The position numbers and the translations under genes were made by a program. The notes below the pieces were generated by a model. The model was not told the DNA's origin. It did not search any database and saw only the letters and a program-made list of their open reading frames with translations. This document shows positions 38,671 through 47,043 of a stretch of 64,000 nt of DNA, one piece after another. This DNA is from Paraburkholderia bryophila. Lineage in GTDB: Bacteria; Pseudomonadota; Gammaproteobacteria; Burkholderiales; Burkholderiaceae. Every line of letters begins with the position of its first letter. Positions within the stretch are counted from its first letter, which is position 1. Location of the stretch: contig NZ_QLTK01000013.1 of the NCBI RefSeq assembly GCF_003269035.1, forward strand, positions 62,001-126,000, in the 5' to 3' direction.

Positions 38671-39423
38671 ATGCTGCTGATTCCCGCCATCGACCTGAAA
38701 GATGGTCACTGTGTACGCCTCAAACAGGGCGATATGGACCAGGCGACGATATTTTCCGAGGAACCGGCGGCGATGGCCCGACATTGGGTCGACCGCGGCG
38801 CCCGGCGTCTGCACCTCGTCGACCTGAATGGCGCGTTCGCCGGCAAGCCGAAGAACGAAGACGCGATCCGCGCGATCATCGAGGAAGTGGGCGGCGAGAT
38901 TCCCGTGCAACTGGGCGGCGGCATTCGCGACCTGAACACGATCGAACGCTATCTCGACGACGGCCTCTCGTACGTGATCATCGGCACGGCGGCGGTGAAG
39001 AATCCGGGCTTTCTGCAGGACGCCTGCACGGCGTTCGGCGGCCATATCATCGTTGGTCTCGACGCGAAAGACGGCAAGGTCGCGACCGACGGCTGGAGCA
39101 AGCTGACCGGCCACGAAGTCGCCGATCTGGCGCGCAAGTTCGAGGATTACGGCTGCGAGTCGATCATCTATACCGACATCGGCCGCGACGGCATGCTGCA
39201 AGGTATCAACATCGAAGCGACGGTGCGTCTTGCTCGCGCGGTGAAGATTCCGGTGATCGCAAGCGGCGGTTTGTCGAACCTCGCGGACATCGAGTCGCTG
39301 TGCGAAGTCGAAGACGAAGGCATTGAAGGCGTGATCTGCGGTCGGGCGATCTACTCCGGCGATCTCGACTTCACGGCCGCGCAGACGCTCGCGGACCGGC
39401 TGCGCGAATCGGACGACGCTTAA
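38671..39423 (+). CDS. hisA: Phosphoribosylformimino-5-aminoimidazole carboxamide ribotide isomerase
   Basis: HisA performs an Amadori rearrangement on ProFAR. The 250-residue half-barrel repeat protein has the catalytic Asp in IPAIDLKDGHCVRLKQGD, the phosphate-binding GGGIRDL and SGGLSNL loops, and the second Asp in IYTDIGRDGML. It begins 214 bases after hisH, a gap in which no gene or strong promoter is evident. Confidence 0.97.
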   Translation: MLLIPAIDLKDGHCVRLKQGDMDQATIFSEEPAAMARHWVDRGARRLHLVDLNGAFAGKPKNEDAIRAIIEEVGGEIPVQLGGGIRDLNTIERYLDDGLSYVIIGTAAVKNPGFLQDACTAFGGHIIVGLDAKDGKVATDGWSKLTGHEVADLARKFEDYGCESIIYTDIGRDGMLQGINIEATVRLARAVKIPVIASGGLSNLADIESLCEVEDEGIEGVICGRAIYSGDLDFTAAQTLADRLRESDDA

Positions 39424-39696
39424 GCGCGTTTTTAAGGCACGGCTGGGACTTCAGGCATGCGCCCTGATTCACGCTTGCGCGGGCGCGCGTGTTGGGCGCG
39501 TGCCTTGGTCAGACCTTGCCGGCGGCGAATCGCCGGCGTCTGACGCTGTGGTGGCCGCGCCGCTCAAAGCGAGCGCGCTCATGCCGTCGGCATAAAACAC
39601 CCCGGCGGCGCGGCACCTCGCAACCGGCCGCGCCGGCCCCGCGCCGCTCGCCCACGCGAGCGGCCTCATCAGCGGTATTGGCAGAATTGCACGATC

Positions 39697-40470
39697 ATGG
39701 CTCTAGCTAAACGCATCATTCCCTGTCTCGACGTCACGGCTGGCCGCGTGGTCAAGGGCGTCAACTTCCTCGAACTGCGCGATGCCGGCGATCCGGTCGA
39801 AATCGCCCGCCGCTACGACGATCAGGGCGCCGACGAACTCACCTTCCTCGACATCACCGCGACCTCGGATCAGCGCGATCTGATCCTGCCGATCATCGAA
39901 GCGGTCGCTTCGCAGGTGTTCATTCCGCTGACGGTCGGCGGCGGCGTGCGCGCCGTCGAAGACGTGCGGCGTCTGCTGAACGCGGGCGCGGACAAGATCA
40001 GCATGAACTCGTCGGCGGTGGCGAATCCGCAACTCGTGAAAGACGCGACGGATAAATACGGCTCGCAATGCATCGTCGTCGCGATCGACGCGAAGCGCGT
40101 TTCGGCAGACGGCGAAACGCCGCGCTGGGAAGTCTTTACGCACGGCGGGCGCAAGGCCACGGGCCTCGAAGCGGTCGAATGGGCGCGCAAGATGGCCGAA
40201 CTCGGCGCCGGCGAAATCCTGCTGACCAGCATGGACCGCGACGGCACCAAGAGCGGCTTCGACCTCGCGCTCACGCGCGCGGTGTCCGACGCGGTGCCGA
40301 TTCCCGTGATCGCGTCGGGCGGCGTGGGCAACCTGCAGCATCTGGCCGACGGCATCAAAGACGGTCACGCGGATGCGGTGCTGGCCGCCAGCATCTTCCA
40401 CTATGGCGAGCACACGGTCGGCGAGGCCAAGCGCTTCATGGCCGAACAAGGCATTTCGGTGAGGTTGTAA
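39697..40470 (+). CDS. hisF: Imidazole glycerol phosphate synthase, cyclase subunit
   Basis: HisF uses ammonia from HisH to form imidazole glycerol phosphate and AICAR. The 257-residue barrel has catalytic Asp in IPCLDVTAGRVVKG, GGGVRAVEDV, and the second catalytic Asp in LLTSMDRDGTKSGFDLAL. It follows hisA after a 273-base GC-rich gap with no gene seen. hisI starts directly after its stop. Confidence 0.97.
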   Translation: MALAKRIIPCLDVTAGRVVKGVNFLELRDAGDPVEIARRYDDQGADELTFLDITATSDQRDLILPIIEAVASQVFIPLTVGGGVRAVEDVRRLLNAGADKISMNSSAVANPQLVKDATDKYGSQCIVVAIDAKRVSADGETPRWEVFTHGGRKATGLEAVEWARKMAELGAGEILLTSMDRDGTKSGFDLALTRAVSDAVPIPVIASGGVGNLQHLADGIKDGHADAVLAASIFHYGEHTVGEAKRFMAEQGISVRL

Positions 40471-40471
40471 C

Positions 40472-40882
40472 GTGGTGAACCCAACGGCCGTGACCTGGCT
40501 CGACAAGGTCAAGTGGGACGCGAACGGCCTCGTGCCGGTGATCGCGCAGGAAGCGTCGACGAACGACGTGCTGATGTTCGCGTGGATGAACCGCGAAGCG
40601 CTGGCGAAAACCATCGAAACGAATCGCGCGGTGTATTTCTCGCGCTCGCGTCAGCGGCTGTGGTTCAAGGGCGAAGAGTCCGGCCACGTGCAGCACGTGC
40701 ATGAAGTGCGGCTCGATTGCGACGAAGACGTCGTGCTGCTGAAGGTGGAGCAGGTATCCGGCATTGCTTGCCACACCGGCCGTCACTCGTGCTTTTTCCA
40801 GAAATTCGAAGGCTCGGTGGACGATGGCGACTGGGTTGCCGTCGATCCCGTGCTGAAAGACCCTGAACACATCTACAAATGA
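40472..40882 (+). CDS. hisI: Phosphoribosyl-AMP cyclohydrolase
   Basis: The 136-residue product is the single-domain cyclohydrolase. Metal-binding motifs are present: the acidic patch in RLDCDEDVVLLKVEQ and cysteines in IACHTGRHSCFF. It also has DVLMFAWMNREAL and GRAVYFSRSR-like AVYFSRSRQRLWFKGE. A GTG start one base after the hisF stop is the likely initiator. It overlaps hisE by four bases. Confidence 0.96.
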   Translation: MVNPTAVTWLDKVKWDANGLVPVIAQEASTNDVLMFAWMNREALAKTIETNRAVYFSRSRQRLWFKGEESGHVQHVHEVRLDCDEDVVLLKVEQVSGIACHTGRHSCFFQKFEGSVDDGDWVAVDPVLKDPEHIYK

Positions 40883-41271
40883 CGCAATCCACGCCCACCA
40901 CGGAATCCGCTTCGTCTACCACCGACACGCTGATGCGCCTCGCAGCGATCATCGACAGCCGCAAGGGCGGCGATCCGGACGTCTCGTACGTGTCGCGCCT
41001 GTTCCACAAGGGCGACGACGCGATCCTCAAGAAGATCGGCGAAGAAGCCACCGAAGTCGTGCTGGCCGCGAAAGACACGCGCCACGGCGACGCGCCGAAG
41101 GCGCTGGTCGGCGAAGTCGCGGATCTGTGGTTTCACTGCCTCGTGATGCTGTCGCACTTCGACTTGAGCCCGGCTGACGTGCTCGCCGAACTCGAGCGCC
41201 GCGAAGGCCTGTCGGGTATCGAGGAAAAGGCGCTGCGCAAAAGCCGCGAGCGCGAGCAGAACGGCGACTGA
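40879..41271 (+). CDS. hisE: Phosphoribosyl-ATP pyrophosphatase
   Basis: The 130-residue MazG-like product has SYVSRLFHKGDDAILKKIGEEATEVVLAAKD, with the EExxE-type magnesium site and E-V-A-D-L-W-F in the next helix. It is separate from hisI, unlike the fused enterobacterial HisIE. Its C-terminus is basic (RKSREREQ). It is the last histidine gene of the cluster. Confidence 0.95.
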   Translation: MTQSTPTTESASSTTDTLMRLAAIIDSRKGGDPDVSYVSRLFHKGDDAILKKIGEEATEVVLAAKDTRHGDAPKALVGEVADLWFHCLVMLSHFDLSPADVLAELERREGLSGIEEKALRKSREREQNGD

Positions 41272-41375
41272 GCGGCGACTGAATGCCGCGAGTGTTTGCC
41301 TCGCCTTGAATTGGCGGGCGGCGGCGCTCATAGGGCAGTTGAGTACATCGATCGCATCCACGGGAGGACGCCAGC

Positions 41376-41771
41376 ATGGAACAGTCGCACGAAAGCTACC
41401 CGCCGCCGACCTATCGCAACGCCATCGAGCCGGATCGCGAACGCAGCCTGCGCACGCTCACGCACATTCTGTACGCGTTGTACGCGGTGCATTGGCTGAC
41501 GGGTGGGGTGTCGATCCTGGTCGCGATCATCATCAATTACATCAAGCGGCCCGACGTAGCGGGCACGCCGTACGAAGCTCACTTCGAATGGCAGATCCGT
41601 TCGTTCTGGGCGGCGCTGGTGGGTTATGCGATCGGCGGCGTGCTGCTGTTCGTGCTGGTCGGCATTCCGATCCTGTGGGCCGTCAGCATCTGGATGTTGT
41701 ACCGTATTATCAAGGGCTGGCTGTATCTGTACGATAACAAGCCGTTTGCGAATCCGCGTAGCTGGGTTTGA
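41376..41771 (+). CDS. Small membrane protein, DUF4870-like
   Basis: The 131-residue product has about three hydrophobic segments: LYAVHWLTGGVSILVAIIINYI, WAALVGYAIGGVLLFVLVGIPILWAV and WMLYRIIKGWLYL. The N-terminal Pro/Tyr-rich stretch (SYPPPTYR) and the region around FEWQIRSFW match the DUF4870/Tic20-like group. GGGAGG precedes the ATG. It sits between hisE and the HIT gene, as in related genomes; function unknown. Confidence 0.8.
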   Translation: MEQSHESYPPPTYRNAIEPDRERSLRTLTHILYALYAVHWLTGGVSILVAIIINYIKRPDVAGTPYEAHFEWQIRSFWAALVGYAIGGVLLFVLVGIPILWAVSIWMLYRIIKGWLYLYDNKPFANPRSWV

Positions 41772-41856
41772 ACGTCGTCCGATCATGGGTCGGACCTGAG
41801 TTCTGCCTCTTGCCGCGTTGCGCTTCACGCTTTGGCCCCACTGCGTCAGGAATACG

Positions 41857-42222
41857 ATGAGTCACGACCCGAACTGCCTTTTCTGCAAGATCGCCGCCGG
41901 CGAAATTCCGTCGACCAAAGTCCACGAAGACGAAGAGTTTCTGGCCTTCCGCGACATCCGTCCGGCAGCCGAAACGCATGTGCTGGTGATTCCGCGCCAG
42001 CACCTGCCCACGCTGTCGAATTGCACCGAAAACGATGCACCGCTGCTTGGTAGAATGCTTGTCTTGGTGGCGCGTCTGGCCGACCAGTTGGGCGTGGCAT
42101 ACACCGGCGGCGAAACGGGTTTTCGCACGGTGATCAACACCGGGCCGGGCGGTGGGCAAGAGGTCTATCACCTGCATGCGCACATTCTTGCGGGGCCGCG
42201 TCCATGGCAACGCATGGGCTGA
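41857..42222 (+). CDS. HIT-family nucleotide hydrolase (HinT-like)
   Basis: The start at 41857 is preferred over the frame start at 41818 because AGGAA precedes it and the protein then begins MSHDPNCLFCKIAAGEIPSTKV like other HinT proteins. The 121-residue product has the histidine triad HLHAH in VYHLHAHILAG and a CxxC pair (CLFC) often binding zinc. HinT hydrolyses purine nucleoside phosphoramidates. It lies between the his and tat genes, a conserved order in beta-proteobacteria. Confidence 0.95.
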   Translation: MSHDPNCLFCKIAAGEIPSTKVHEDEEFLAFRDIRPAAETHVLVIPRQHLPTLSNCTENDAPLLGRMLVLVARLADQLGVAYTGGETGFRTVINTGPGGGQEVYHLHAHILAGPRPWQRMG

Positions 42223-42242
42223 TAGCGCGGCCGCGGTTTTTT

Positions 42243-42288
42243 ACGGCATTGTAATAACGCCGACGCGGTCGGCCGCTCACAATGCCGT
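42243..42288 (+). other. Nested inverted repeat between HIT gene and tatA
   Basis: A 10-bp perfect outer repeat, ACGGCATTGT (42243-42252) with ACAATGCCGT (42279-42288), encloses a 6-bp perfect inner repeat, GCCGAC with GTCGGC, with a 3-base loop. No T-run follows. It lies in the 189-base gap before tatA and could be an mRNA structure or a protein-binding site. Confidence 0.7.
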
Positions 42289-42411
42289 TCGCTGGTTGAA
42301 TCGGAATAGCTCGCGGTAACGTATAGATGAAGCGGCAGCGCTTCGAGTCACGCCGCAAGGCGCAAGAGTTTTGCCGCTCACTGGGCGGCGTCGGGGTTAA
42401 GGAGAGTAGTC

Positions 42412-42651
42412 ATGGGTTCGTTTAGCATTTGGCATTGGCTCATCGTGTTGCTGATCGTGGCACTCGTGTTCGGCACGAAGAAGCTGCGCAATATCGGCAC
42501 CGATCTGGGTGGCGCGGTGAAGGGCTTCAAGGAAGGCATGAAAGAAGCCGAAACGCCCGCAGGCGAAGCGCAGCAGCGTGAACTGCCGCGCAACGGCGCG
42601 GTGGACGTGGAAGCGAAGGAAAAAGCGCCGCGTTCCGGCGATTACCGCTAA
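42412..42651 (+). CDS. tatA: Twin-arginine translocase subunit TatA
   Basis: TatA oligomers form the channel-like part of the Tat system. The 79-residue product starts MGSFSIWHWLIVLLIVALVFGTKKLRNIGTDLGGAVKGFKEGM: one TM helix, the FG-T-KKL hinge and an amphipathic helix, then a charged tail. GGAG precedes the ATG. tatB follows after 39 bases. Confidence 0.97.
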   Translation: MGSFSIWHWLIVLLIVALVFGTKKLRNIGTDLGGAVKGFKEGMKEAETPAGEAQQRELPRNGAVDVEAKEKAPRSGDYR

Positions 42652-42690
42652 GCCGCGGCTTACCCGCGTTACTGACGGACATTCCACTTC

Positions 42691-43209
42691 ATGCTGGACC
42701 TCGGTCTAACCAAGATGGCGCTGATCGGCGTCGTCGCGCTGGTCGTACTCGGGCCTGAGCGCCTGCCACGCGTCGCCCGCACGGCCGGCGCACTGTTCGG
42801 CCGTGCGCAGCGGTATATCAACGACGTCAAGGCCGAAGTCACGCGCGAAATCGAGCTCGACGAACTGCGTCGCATGAAAACCGAGTTCGAAGCAGCGGCG
42901 AGCAATGTCGAAACGTCCGTTCAGGACAATCTGCGCAAGCACGAAACCGAACTGAACGACGCGTGGAACAGCGGCACGTCGGTGTCGCCGAGCATTGCCG
43001 GCGGCGCGCTCGAAGACGTCGGCACCACGTCGTGGCCCAGCAGTACGCCGCCCGCCGGCCCGAAGCGCAAGAACTGGCGCGTCAAGCAGGGGGCCATGCC
43101 CACCTGGTACAAGCGCGCCACCGTGCGCCGCACGCGCGTGCAGTCGGGTGCGGCGCGCGTCGCGCGTCACACGCCGGCCACCATGCGTCGTCCGACGCGG
43201 TTCTTCTGA
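42691..43209 (+). CDS. tatB: Twin-arginine translocase subunit TatB
   Basis: TatB helps TatC recognise RR signal peptides. The 172-residue product begins MLDLGLTKMALIGVVALVVLGPERLPRVARTAG, with the TatB-type E in the TM-helix hinge (GPERLP), followed by a long amphipathic and coiled region (EVTREIELDELRRMKTEFEAA). The last 40 residues are very basic (RRTRVQSGAARVARHTP), an unusual but beta-proteobacterial feature. Confidence 0.95.
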   Translation: MLDLGLTKMALIGVVALVVLGPERLPRVARTAGALFGRAQRYINDVKAEVTREIELDELRRMKTEFEAAASNVETSVQDNLRKHETELNDAWNSGTSVSPSIAGGALEDVGTTSWPSSTPPAGPKRKNWRVKQGAMPTWYKRATVRRTRVQSGAARVARHTPATMRRPTRFF

Positions 43210-43243
43210 TGATCAGAACGACAATCTCTAAACGAGGGCCGGC

Positions 43244-44026
43244 GTGAGCGACCCCCAGCAAACCCAGGACGAAGGCACTGAAGAGACCTTCATTTCCCAC
43301 CTCGTTGAATTGCGCGACCGCATCATTCGCGCCGGCCTTGCCGTCATCGTGGTGTTCGTCGGGCTCGTGTATTGGGCGCCGGATATTTTCCGGCTGCTGG
43401 CGCGCCCGTTGATGCAGAACTTGCCGAAGGACGGCAAGATGATCGTCACCGACGTGACCGGCTCGTTCTTCGTGCCGATGAAGGTGACCATGCTGGTCGC
43501 TTTCGTGATCGCGCTGCCTATCGTGCTTTATCAGATCTGGGCTTTCGTCGCGCCGGGTCTTTATCAGCACGAGAAGAAGCTGGTCGGGCCGCTGGTGGGC
43601 AGCAGCTACACGCTGTTCCTGTGCGGCATGGCGTTCGCGTACTTCGTGGTGTTTCCGACCATCTTCCGCGTGATGGCGCATTACAACGCGCCGCTCGGCG
43701 CGGAGATGACGACCGACATCGACAATTACCTGAGCTTCGTGCTGACCATGTTCATCGCGTTCGGCGTGACGTTCGAGGTGCCGATCATCGTGGTGTTGCT
43801 GGTCCGCATGAATGTGCTGACCATCAAGAAGCTGAGGGAGATTCGCCCGTATGTGATCGTCGGTGCGTTTATCATTTCCGCCGTGGTGACGCCGCCGGAC
43901 GTGTTCTCGCAACTGATTCTGGCGATTCCGCTGATCGTGCTGTACGAGGCGGGGATCATCGCGGCGCGGTTGATCGTCGGCAAGCAACCGGCGGCGGTGA
44001 CCGACGAGGCAAGTCCGCCGAATTGA
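43244..44026 (+). CDS. tatC: Twin-arginine translocase subunit TatC
   Basis: TatC is the six-TM receptor for Tat signal peptides. The 260-residue product begins with GTG. It has the conserved FISHLVELRDRIIRA N-terminus (with the key Glu), the FVAPGLYQHEKK loop and FLCGMAFAYFVVFP, plus SFVLTMFIAFGVTFEVP. It ends the tatABC set. Confidence 0.96.
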   Translation: MSDPQQTQDEGTEETFISHLVELRDRIIRAGLAVIVVFVGLVYWAPDIFRLLARPLMQNLPKDGKMIVTDVTGSFFVPMKVTMLVAFVIALPIVLYQIWAFVAPGLYQHEKKLVGPLVGSSYTLFLCGMAFAYFVVFPTIFRVMAHYNAPLGAEMTTDIDNYLSFVLTMFIAFGVTFEVPIIVVLLVRMNVLTIKKLREIRPYVIVGAFIISAVVTPPDVFSQLILAIPLIVLYEAGIIAARLIVGKQPAAVTDEASPPN

Positions 44027-44097
44027 GTTCGGTTCTGATTCGCTGGCGAGGTTTCGTTGCAGCGAGGCGGTTTAATCAGAAAGGCCGCAAGGCAAAC

Positions 44098-44130
44098 AAA
44101 AAGGGCAGTCCGCAATGGACTGCCCTTTTT
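44098..44130. terminator. Bidirectional terminator between tatC and the DegS-like gene
   Basis: A 14-bp stem (AAAAAGGGCAGTCC / GGACTGCCCTTTTT) with a 5-base loop has T-runs in both directions. It lies between the convergent tatC and protease genes. Confidence 0.92.
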
Positions 44131-44155
44131 GTTTTTGCTGCGGTGGTCTGTGGTT

Positions 44156-45385
44156 TCAGCCGCCGTCGTCGTCCTGCTGATCGCCGCCGCCATTGTCGTT
44201 ATCTTCAGCAGGCTGCTTGGGCGGCGCGGGGCGCTTGCCGATGGTCACATCCAGATCCATTTCGTGGCCCTTGCGCACGAGGTGCACCTTCGCGGCCGTG
44301 CCCGGCTTGATCTGCGCAATCACGTTCAACAAACGGGTGGTGTCCGTAATCTCCTGACCGTTCACGCTCACCAGAATGTCGCCCGGCTTGATGCCCGCGC
44401 GGTCGGCAGGACCATTCTTCAACACACCGGCGACGATCGCCCCCGACTTCTGCTCGAGCCCGAACGACTCGGCGATTTCCGGCGTCACGTCCTGCGGCTC
44501 GACGCCAATCCAGCCACGCGTGACCGACCCGGTCGTGATGATGCTTTCCAGCACGCTGCGCGCCGTCGACACGGGAATCGCAAAGCCGATGCCCAACGAG
44601 CCGCCGGAACGCGAATAAATCGCCGTGTTGATGCCGAGCAGATTGCCGTTCACGTCGACCAGCGCACCACCTGAGTTGCCCGGATTGATTGCCGCGTCGG
44701 TCTGAATGAAGTTTTCGAACGTATTGATGCCGAGGTGGCTGCGCCCGAGCGCGCTGACAATGCCCATGGTCACCGTCTGGCCGACACCGAACGGATTACC
44801 GATCGCCAGCACCACGTCGCCCACGCGCGTCTGGTCCATACGGCCGAGCGTGATGGTAGGCAGGTTGGTCATGTTGACCTTCAGCACGGCCAGGTCTGTT
44901 TCGGGATCGACGCCGATGACCTTCGCGTTCGTGGTTCGACCGTCGGCCAGCGCGATTTCGATCTGATCGGCGCCGTCCACGACGTGCTGGTTCGTTAGAA
45001 TGTAACCTTCCGAACTCACTATCACACCCGAGCCCAGGTTGGATGCGGGCTCCTGCTGCTGCTTACGGTTGTTCTTGTCGCCGAAGAAGTAGCGGAACAG
45101 CGGATCTTTCGCGCGCGGGTCGGGTGGCAGTGAGCCATCCTTGCTGGAGAACACGTTGACGACCGCGGGCATCGCCTTCTGGGCGGCGTCTGCATAAGAC
45201 GCCTGAGCGGGGCCGCTGCCGATGCCAGGCGCCACTTCCCGGAGGGCGACGATCGGTTCGGCGAGTTGCTTGCCGAATTGCCCTTGACGCTGGAGCCACT
45301 GCGGTTTGAGCGTCGCAATGATGAACATCAGCGCCAACAGCACAGTCACCGCTTGGGCAAAGAACAGCCAAAAGCGTCTAAGCAT
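44156..45385 (-). CDS. DegS/DegQ-like periplasmic serine protease, membrane anchored, one PDZ
   Basis: The 409-residue protein has one N-terminal TM helix (FFAQAVTVLLALMFIIATL) and no cleavable signal, then a trypsin-like domain with catalytic H134 (LTNQHVV), D164 (ETDLAVL) and S238 (NPGNSGGAL), and a single PDZ domain (GWIGVEPQDVTPEIAESF to about residue 383). The architecture is that of DegS, which senses misfolded outer-membrane proteins. The C-terminal tail is rich in Asp and Gly (DNDNGGGDQQDDDGG), which is not a DegS feature. Its start lies only 19 bases from the divergent nif3-like gene. Confidence 0.92.
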   Translation of the reverse strand: MLRRFWLFFAQAVTVLLALMFIIATLKPQWLQRQGQFGKQLAEPIVALREVAPGIGSGPAQASYADAAQKAMPAVVNVFSSKDGSLPPDPRAKDPLFRYFFGDKNNRKQQQEPASNLGSGVIVSSEGYILTNQHVVDGADQIEIALADGRTTNAKVIGVDPETDLAVLKVNMTNLPTITLGRMDQTRVGDVVLAIGNPFGVGQTVTMGIVSALGRSHLGINTFENFIQTDAAINPGNSGGALVDVNGNLLGINTAIYSRSGGSLGIGFAIPVSTARSVLESIITTGSVTRGWIGVEPQDVTPEIAESFGLEQKSGAIVAGVLKNGPADRAGIKPGDILVSVNGQEITDTTRLLNVIAQIKPGTAAKVHLVRKGHEMDLDVTIGKRPAPPKQPAEDNDNGGGDQQDDDGG

Positions 45386-45404
45386 CTGAAGACTAGAGGT
45401 TTAT

Positions 45405-46151
45405 ATGGATCGGATCGAACTTGAATTGTACTTGAACAATCTCCTTGAAACCGCGCGCTTCAAGGACTATTGCCCCAATGGATTGCAGGTCGAAGGGCGA
45501 CGTCGCATAAATAAGCTCGCGACCGGCGTGACCGCGTCGGTGGCCTTTCTGGCGGCCGCGCTCGAGTGGGGCGCGGACGCCGTGCTGGTCCATCACGGCT
45601 ACTTCTGGCGCAACGAAGCGCCGCAGATCACGGGCCGCAAACACGCGCGCCTGAAGCTGCTGATCGGCAACGATCTGAACCTGTTCGCCTACCATCTCCC
45701 GCTCGACGACCATCCGCTGTTCGGCAACAACGCGCAGATCGGCGAGAAGATGGGCTGGATCAGCGACGCGCGCTTCGGCGACAACGACCTCGGCTGGCTC
45801 GCCACGTTTCCGATGCCGATCACGCTCTCGCACCTCACCGCCGAAATCGAGCAGACGCTCGGCCGCATGCCGCTCGTGTTCGGCGACCCGGACCGCGAGT
45901 TGCGCCGCGTGGGCTGGTGCACGGGCGCCGCGCAAGGCATGTTCGAGGCCGCCATCAACGCGGGCGCCGACGTCTATCTGACCGGCGAGGTGTCGGAGTC
46001 GGTCATGCACACGTCGGCGGAAAGCGGCGTGGCGTTTCTTGCGGCCGGCCATCACGCGACCGAGCGCTTCGGTGTGCAGGCGGTGGGCAAGCATCTGTCC
46101 GAGCAATTCGATATCGAGCACGTGTTTATCGATATCCCTAATCCGGTTTGA
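45405..46151 (+). CDS. Nif3-like dinuclear metal-centre protein
   Basis: The 248-residue product belongs to the Nif3/YbgI family, hexameric rings with a di-metal site. Motifs: DYCPNGLQVEG near the start, ADAVLVHHGYFW with metal-binding His pair, FAYHLPLDDHPLFGNN, GWCTGAAQGMFEAAINAGADVYLTGEVSES and FLAAGHHATERFGVQAV with the last metal ligands (His and Glu). The biochemical role of the family is uncertain. The gene starts back to back with the protease gene and precedes petABC. Confidence 0.94.
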   Translation: MDRIELELYLNNLLETARFKDYCPNGLQVEGRRRINKLATGVTASVAFLAAALEWGADAVLVHHGYFWRNEAPQITGRKHARLKLLIGNDLNLFAYHLPLDDHPLFGNNAQIGEKMGWISDARFGDNDLGWLATFPMPITLSHLTAEIEQTLGRMPLVFGDPDRELRRVGWCTGAAQGMFEAAINAGADVYLTGEVSESVMHTSAESGVAFLAAGHHATERFGVQAVGKHLSEQFDIEHVFIDIPNPV

Positions 46152-46422
46152 ATCGCCCGGTAGGAAAAACCTGGCAAAAGCAATCCAAAAGCGGCGAAAT
46201 GCCGCAGTCGGCGTATTAGCGAAGAAAAAGGTACGAATAACGCATAAGACGCTTAAAAGGCGGTGCGAAAAAGTTTGCGATTTGTACGGAGAAACCCTGA
46301 TCTATCAAGGGCTTCGCACGGTTTTTGGCACTCGGCCCTTGTAAATGGCGACTCCATTCGCGCACACTAGCGGCGGTAGAAGCGACGTGAAGGAAAAATC
46401 CAACTCAGAAGTGGGGCGTGTG

Positions 46423-47043
46423 ATGCGAGACAAGGAAGATGAACGCGTCGACGGCGGCCGCCGTACCTGGCTGATTGCGACGACCGTAGCAGGTGGCATA
46501 GGAGGTGTTGCCACTGTCGTACCCTTTGTTAGTTCGTTTGCACCATCTGAAAAGGCCAAGGCAGCAGGTGCCCCGGTCGAAGTCGATATTAGTGATCTCA
46601 AGCCGGGCGACATGAAGACCGTTGCCTGGCGCGGTAAGCCGGTGTGGATCATCAACCGCACCGACAGAATGCTCGCCGATGTCCAGAAAGCCGATAACGA
46701 AGTAGCGGATCCCCACACCAAGAATCCTTTTTCGATGCCGTTGCCGGAGTACTGCAACAACGAATTCCGTTCACGCACCGATCACAAGAACCTTTTTGTC
46801 GCCGTCGCCGTGTGCACCCATCTGGGCTGCACGCCGACACCGCGCTTCCAGGAGGGCGCGCAGCCCAATCTGCCGGACGACTGGCCAGGCGGCTTCCTAT
46901 GCCCTTGCCACGGCTCGACCTACGACATGGCCGGCCGCGTCTTCAAGAACAAACCTGCGCCGCAGAACCTCGACATCCCGCCCTACATGTTCACCACGGC
47001 CACCAGCCTCGTGATCGGCAAGGACGAGAAAGGAGAAGCGTAA
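46423..47043 (+). CDS. petA: Cytochrome bc1 Rieske iron-sulfur subunit
   Basis: PetA passes electrons from quinol to cytochrome c1. The start at 46423 gives MRDKEDERVDGGRRTWLIATTVAGGIGG, the conserved N-terminus with a Tat-type RR and an uncleaved TM helix. The 2Fe-2S ligands lie in CTHLGC and CPCHGS. A 271-base gap upstream should contain the petABC promoter. The petA stop shares one base with the petB start. Confidence 0.96.
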   Translation: MRDKEDERVDGGRRTWLIATTVAGGIGGVATVVPFVSSFAPSEKAKAAGAPVEVDISDLKPGDMKTVAWRGKPVWIINRTDRMLADVQKADNEVADPHTKNPFSMPLPEYCNNEFRSRTDHKNLFVAVAVCTHLGCTPTPRFQEGAQPNLPDDWPGGFLCPCHGSTYDMAGRVFKNKPAPQNLDIPPYMFTTATSLVIGKDEKGEA

